DNA from: Sulfurimonas sp.
GTDB taxonomy: Bacteria; Campylobacterota; Campylobacteria; Campylobacterales; Sulfurimonadaceae
DNA length: 10,873 nucleotides
Assembly (NCBI GenBank): GCA_002733945.2
Contig: NVXO02000011.1
Span: 42,446 to 53,318, forward strand
Direction: 5' to 3'
Shown here: positions 7,790 through 10,873 of the stretch, one piece after another
How positions within the stretch are numbered: position 1 is the stretch's first letter
Layout of the letters: each line of letters begins with the position of its first letter
Program-made: the position numbers and the translations under genes
Notes under the pieces: model-generated
What the model saw: only the letters and a program-made list of their open reading frames with translations
Databases searched by the model: none
What the model was told of the DNA's origin: nothing

Positions 7790-8278
7790 ATGCAAAGAAG
7801 AGAGTTCTTTAGCTCTTTGAGCTCTGGTTTTAGTGATAGTACTGAGTCAGAGTTTATACTTCGACCACCTTACAATAGTGATACAGCTTTATTTGATAGA
7901 GAGTGTCAAAATTGTGATGCTAAATGTGTAAATGCATGTGAAGAAGGAATAATAAAAATAGCTGAAGATCAAACTCCTTATTTAGATTTTACTAAGGGTG
8001 GATGTACTTTTTGTGATGCTTGTGCAAATGTTTGTGAAGCTGATGTTTTGAGTCTTGAGAGTGAGGCTAGAATAGATGCTATTATAGATATTTCACCATC
8101 ACTCTGCCTTGCATGGAATAGTGTTATGTGCTTCTCGTGTAAAGAACCCTGTTTAGAAAATGCCATAGTCTTTCAGGGTCTTTTTAAGCCAGTCATAGAT
8201 ATGTCTAAGTGTACAGCTTGTGGTTTTTGTATAGGTCGTTGTCCTGCTAGTGCAATAGAAGTAGAGGAGAATAAATGA
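7790..8278 (+). CDS. napF: NapF, ferredoxin-type accessory protein
   Basis: NapF is a cytoplasmic iron-sulphur protein of nap operons. In E. coli it binds cytoplasmic NapA before export and is thought to help mature its cluster. The 162-residue protein has a short basic N-terminus with MQRREFF and no hydrophobic signal core, so it should stay in the cytosol. Four Cys groups are seen: 39/42/46/50, 72/75/78/82, 106/114/117/121 and 141/144/147/151. The third has the same C-x7-C-x2-C-x3-C spacing as NapG. The FILRPP motif at 22-27 is typical of NapF. The ribosome binding site before the ATG at 7790 is weak, and the start lies 3 nt after the napB stop, so reinitiation by ribosomes leaving napB is likely. 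It overlaps napL by four bases. Confidence 0.94.
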   Translation: MQRREFFSSLSSGFSDSTESEFILRPPYNSDTALFDRECQNCDAKCVNACEEGIIKIAEDQTPYLDFTKGGCTFCDACANVCEADVLSLESEARIDAIIDISPSLCLAWNSVMCFSCKEPCLENAIVFQGLFKPVIDMSKCTACGFCIGRCPASAIEVEENK

Positions 8279-9231
8279 AGATTGTTTTACTTTTTTTCAT
8301 GTTTATTAGTTCTTTGCTTTGCAGTACTTTAGAGAAGCCAAAACAACAATATAAGGCAAGTGGCGGTGTTACAGACTTAGTAGTGCAAGACGACTCCTTA
8401 TATGTAGCAACACAAGCAAGCTGCATTGATGTTTTTGATTTAAAAAGTGCTCAGAAACTGAAAGTAATAAAACTCCCAAAAATAGAAGACTTTATGCACA
8501 GGAATATAAACTCAAAGGTTTACTCTGTAGATGTTTTAGGAGATAAGATTGTTCTTCTTTCTCAAGCCAACAGAGGCTTTAGACGGGTTCATATTTATGA
8601 AAATGAGAACTTAGAGTTGATAATATCAAGTAAAGAGGAACTATATATCTCAGAAGTACGGTTTTTAGATACTAAAACTTTACTCTTTGGTCTTTTGAGT
8701 AGTGAGCTTATATCTTATGATATCGATAGACAAAAAATCAACTGGAGAGTACAAGTCTCACACTCAAAGTTCTCAGATTTAGTTTTAAATGAGCAAAAAG
8801 ATGAGATAATTGTAGCGGATGAGAGTGGCGATTTAAAAAGAGTCTCTGCTAAAGATGGTTCTCTCATAGAGACATTAAGTGGAGAGAACTTAGATAATGT
8901 TTTTCAAGTAGATTATAAGCATGGTATTATTGCTACTGCTGGACAAGATAGAAGAGTTGTTGTTTATGATGTAGAAAATTTCTTAGCATACTATAAACAG
9001 GCACCTTTTTTAATCTACAGTGTAGGAGTTTCACCAAATGGCAAAAGAGTTGCTTATGCAAGTGATGAAGAGAATAATGTGGAAGTTTTTGAGGTAAAGT
9101 CTAAGAAAGTTCTTGGAAAGTTTACAGGAAATAAAATGACACTTACAAAGATTCTTTTTTTAAATGAAAAAGAGTTTTTAGTTGCTAGTGATGCAAAAAT
9201 AGTAAATAGATATATTATAAATAAAGAGTAG
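8275..9231 (+). CDS. napL: NapL, periplasmic beta-propeller-like Nap accessory protein
   Basis: NapL is a nap gene found mainly in Campylobacterota. It is not a redox protein, and its biochemical role is unresolved. The 318-residue protein has an N-terminal Sec-type signal (MKIVLLFFMFISSLLCS). The Cys at 16 is preceded by Leu, so the lipobox is poor. The rest contains repeated four-strand blocks with WD40/quinoprotein-like phrases (LYVATQASCIDVFDLKS, LLSSELISYDIDRQ, IIVADESGDLKRV, IIATAGQDRRVVVYDV, VAYASDEENNVEVFEV). These suggest a propeller of about six or seven blades. No haem or iron-sulphur motif is present. AGGAG inside the napF 3' end serves as the ribosome binding site, and the ATGA overlap with napF implies coupling. 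The name rests on position between napF and napD and on the propeller character. Confidence 0.88.
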   Translation: MKIVLLFFMFISSLLCSTLEKPKQQYKASGGVTDLVVQDDSLYVATQASCIDVFDLKSAQKLKVIKLPKIEDFMHRNINSKVYSVDVLGDKIVLLSQANRGFRRVHIYENENLELIISSKEELYISEVRFLDTKTLLFGLLSSELISYDIDRQKINWRVQVSHSKFSDLVLNEQKDEIIVADESGDLKRVSAKDGSLIETLSGENLDNVFQVDYKHGIIATAGQDRRVVVYDVENFLAYYKQAPFLIYSVGVSPNGKRVAYASDEENNVEVFEVKSKKVLGKFTGNKMTLTKILFLNEKEFLVASDAKIVNRYIINKE

Positions 9232-9237
9232 GTAAAG

Positions 9238-9627
9238 ATGAATATTTCAAGTATAGTAGTGCAAACATTACCAAAGTATGTAGAAGAAGTTGTCGAGAGT
9301 TTAAAAGTATGTGAGGCATGTGATTATCATCTTCATGATGAAAAAGGACGAATTATTATCACTATAGAAGGTGAAGGTGTCTCAGAGGAGTTAGCGAAAC
9401 TTCGTGTAGTGGAAGCTATACCTCATGTTATAGCAGCTGATATGCAGATGGCATATAGTGAAGATGAACTTGATGAACATATGCAAGTTATTAACGATGC
9501 TGAGTTAGTGCCAAAAATGCTTCATGATGATGATTTAAAACCAGAAGATATTATTTATAATGGCGATCTGAAGAAGAAAAACTTAGAGGGTTTTGCCAAA
9601 ACATTTGACAATACAAAAGATAGATAA
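9238..9627 (+). CDS. napD: NapD, NapA-specific Tat chaperone with C-terminal extension
   Basis: NapD is a small cytoplasmic ferredoxin-fold protein that binds the Tat signal of NapA and holds it back until the cofactor is inserted. The first 85 or so residues match the family: MNISSIVVQT strand, a helix with a YVEEVVESL pattern, HLHDEKGRIIITIEG, and LRVVEAIPHVIAADMQMAYSEDE. E. coli NapD ends near this point (87 residues). This protein continues to 129 with an acidic then basic tail (residues about 88-129) containing no recognised motif. Longer NapD proteins are usual in this lineage, as far as I know. It starts 6 nt after the napL stop, and its own TAA shares one base with the ATG of the next gene. 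Confidence 0.9.
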   Translation: MNISSIVVQTLPKYVEEVVESLKVCEACDYHLHDEKGRIIITIEGEGVSEELAKLRVVEAIPHVIAADMQMAYSEDELDEHMQVINDAELVPKMLHDDDLKPEDIIYNGDLKKKNLEGFAKTFDNTKDR

Positions 9628-9929
9628 TGGCTATTATATTTGAAGCAACTATCAAAGTTGATGATAATAAAAACTGGTATATAGAACTTGTAGATACTGT
9701 AGACGCACGAGTTGAGAAGTGTGTCAGTATAGAAGAGTTTGAGAGCAAGATGGAAGAGTTAGGTCAAGACTATGGTGGAAATATCGATGAGGTAAAATGG
9801 TCTAAAGATGAAGATGTAGCTCCTCATCTAATGGATGAGATAAGAATGAAAATGGCTGAGGCTAAGGCTAAGCTTGAAGAGAAGACTGGTGAAGAGCTAA
9901 CGCCTGTTGGTAATCATTCGGATGATTAA
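9627..9929 (+). CDS. Unrecognised 100-residue acidic protein, last gene of the nap operon
   Basis: This is a small soluble protein without signal peptide, membrane segment or metal-binding motif (one Cys, at 32). The N-terminal half alternates like beta strands (IIFEATIKVDD, NWYIELVD, ARVEKCVSIEEF), followed by KMEELGQDYGG and an IDEVKWSKDED strand. Residues about 65-90 form a charged helix (MDEIRMKMAEAKAKLEEK). The ATG shares a base with the napD stop (TAATG), with no independent ribosome binding site, so translation should depend on napD. That argues for a real gene. Codon use and composition resemble its neighbours. Its place beside the NapA chaperone suggests, but does not show, a cytosolic role in nitrate reductase assembly. 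I do not recognise the family. Its last 62 bp overlap the mobA 3' end on the other strand. Confidence 0.8.
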   Translation: MAIIFEATIKVDDNKNWYIELVDTVDARVEKCVSIEEFESKMEELGQDYGGNIDEVKWSKDEDVAPHLMDEIRMKMAEAKAKLEEKTGEELTPVGNHSDD

Positions 9930-10458
9930 GGTTTAAAAATGGATCTGTATCTGTAAAGTAGCTGTAGTTTGTATGCGCATTTTTAAGTAGTAGCCCTAAT
10001 TTATGCCTATTTTCCTTTTGCATATTTAGGAACTCTTTATACAGTGAGCGATGATAGATACCACATAGGGGTTGGATGCCCTCCTGTGTTTTAGCTATTG
10101 TTGCATCTGATGAACTTTTGTCAGCATCTATAAGAATTTGGATGATATCTTTATCTACAAAAGGAGAGTCAACACTTATAGTAAAAAATTTATCTTCGTT
10201 TAGGCATTCAAATGCAGCTATAAAACCAGTTGTTGGAGCAAAAATAGTTGTATCTTTAGCATCTTCTATAAAGTTCGCCTCAAAAGTAAACTTGCTGCTC
10301 TCTTTACAAGAGATATAAACATTTCTAAAAATTTTTGTGAGTCTGGAGTATTGAAACTCTGTGAGTGTTGTAAAGCCACCAAATGGGAGAAGAGATTTAT
10401 CCTTTCCCATTCGACTACTTTTTCCACCTGCAAAGATTACACATGGGATGTCTAACAT
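9868..10458 (-). CDS. mobA: Molybdenum cofactor guanylyltransferase MobA
   Basis: MobA transfers GMP from GTP to molybdopterin to make the guanine dinucleotide (MGD) form needed by NapA and other DMSO-reductase-family enzymes. The 196-residue protein has the usual length. It shows the nucleotide-binding loop GGKSSRMGKDK (11-21), the metal-binding TISVDSPF (93-100, Asp97), PLCGIYH (130-136) and TDPFLNLNHPNDY (171-183) near the C-terminus. The last 13 residues (QQALALHQSSLQA) run past the conserved end and are the part overlapping the nap-operon 3' end. The start ATG (10456-10458) comes four bases after the leuC stop and has only a weak ribosome binding site (TAAAGAT), so translation is probably coupled to leuC. 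Its product completes the cofactor pathway that moaC, at the other side of nap, begins. Confidence 0.95.
   Translation of the reverse strand: MLDIPCVIFAGGKSSRMGKDKSLLPFGGFTTLTEFQYSRLTKIFRNVYISCKESSKFTFEANFIEDAKDTTIFAPTTGFIAAFECLNEDKFFTISVDSPFVDKDIIQILIDADKSSSDATIAKTQEGIQPLCGIYHRSLYKEFLNMQKENRHKLGLLLKNAHTNYSYFTDTDPFLNLNHPNDYQQALALHQSSLQA
9911..9928. terminator. Small hairpin at the end of the nap operon (weak terminator candidate)
   Basis: The arms TAATCAT (9911-9917) and ATGATTA (9922-9928) pair perfectly around TCGG. The hairpin spans the stop codon of the last nap-operon gene and also lies inside mobA. Neither strand has a T-run after it, and the stem has few GC pairs. It may be a chance result of the coding sequence. 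It is listed because no other terminator is visible between these convergent genes. Confidence 0.25.
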
Positions 10459-10462
10459 ATCT

Positions 10463-10873
10463 TTAGCGAGGATCTGTAATGTAACCTGTAATGGCAGAAA
10501 TTGCGGCTACTGCAGAGTTAGCTAAATAAACCTCAGAACTACGGCTTCCCATACGACCAACAAAGTTACGGTTAGTTGTACTAATCGCTTTTTCATTATC
10601 ACCGAGTATTCCCATGTATCCACCAAGACAAGCACCACAAGTTGGGTTAGAAACAACTCCACCTGCATCGATGATGATATCCATATATCCAAGTCTATAG
10701 GCTTCTTTTAAAATTCTTTGTGTAGCAGGTGTTACGATAAGACGAACATCCTCATGGACTCTTTTACCTTTAAGGATTTCCGATGCAATTTTAAGGTCGC
10801 CTAAACGCCCATTTGTACATGAACCGATAAATGCTTGGTCTATTTTAATGTGATCAGCTACTGCTTTAGTGAT
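10463..10873 (-). CDS. leuC: 3-isopropylmalate dehydratase large subunit LeuC, C-terminal part
   Basis: LeuC, with LeuD, isomerises 2-isopropylmalate to 3-isopropylmalate in leucine synthesis, using an aconitase-type [4Fe-4S] cluster. Only the last 136 residues are inside the window, and the frame stays open to the edge. The aconitase-family landmarks are clear: FIGSCTNGR with the first cluster Cys, [23 protein letters not shown] with the other two cluster Cys residues, and [28 protein letters not shown] before the natural end TGYITDPR. An internal ATG at 10684 is not the start, since conserved sequence continues upstream of it. The homologous homoaconitase family is an alternative, but LeuC is more likely in this phylum. 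It reads into mobA with a four-base gap. Confidence 0.93.
   Translation of the reverse strand: MTKAVADHIKIDQAFIGSCTNGRLGDLKIASEILKGKRVHEDVRLIVTPATQRILKEAYRLGYMDIIIDAGGVVSNPTCGACLGGYMGILGDNEKAISTTNRNFVGRMGSRSSEVYLANSAVAAISAITGYITDPR

Noticed and set aside
10076..10318. 80-codon plus-strand frame inside mobA
   Set aside because: It is antisense to well-conserved MobA coding sequence, with no supporting ribosome binding site or family likeness.
1..10873. Insertion sequences, CRISPR arrays, tRNA or rRNA genes
   Set aside because: No transposase, regular short repeats, cloverleaf or rRNA-like sequence was found by reading both strands.

Overview
The window is AT-rich chromosomal DNA whose gene content points to a nitrate-respiring member of the Campylobacterota (Epsilonproteobacteria), most like Sulfurimonas or a close relative. 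The diagnostic feature is the gene order napA-G-H-B-F-L-D with no napC. This order, the presence of napL, the long NapA and the extended NapD are hallmarks of that lineage. The genus is inferred from gene order and protein style, because no database comparison was possible.

Layout: (1) Positions 1-972, leftward: moaC (cyclic pyranopterin phosphate synthase), a DUF493/YbeD-family protein with a GTG start overlapping the moaC 3' end, and the 5' part of an unrecognised protein with a charged, probably coiled-coil C-terminal half, cut by the window edge. (2) Positions 973-1182: a good extended -10 promoter for moaC and a perfect inverted repeat behind the porin gene. (3) Positions 1183-2472, leftward: an outer-membrane beta-barrel porin. 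(4) Positions 2473-2640: a divergent promoter region between the porin and nap. (5) Positions 2641-9929, rightward: eight tightly packed genes, napAGHBFLD plus an unrecognised 100-residue acidic protein whose start codon overlaps the napD stop. (6) Positions 9868-10873, leftward: the 3' part of leuC followed by mobA. The mobA 3' end overlaps the last nap-operon gene tail to tail by 62 bp.

How the genes work together: NapA is the periplasmic Mo-bis-MGD nitrate reductase exported by Tat. NapB is its dihaem electron donor. NapG and NapH form the quinol-oxidising iron-sulphur module that replaces NapC. NapF, NapD and NapL are assembly or accessory proteins. MoaC (early) and MobA (late) belong to the cofactor pathway that supplies NapA, so molybdenum-cofactor genes flank the operon on both sides. 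The porin gene shares the upstream control region with nap and may serve outer-membrane uptake, though its substrate is unknown.

Most of the window is a recognisable respiratory locus. The points that deserve a second look are the nap-linked 100-residue protein, a lipoprotein-type signal on NapB, the divergent porin, the moaC/DUF493 overlap whose ribosome binding site lies inside conserved MoaC codons, and the convergent overlap with mobA. No mobile element, CRISPR array, tRNA or rRNA was seen.
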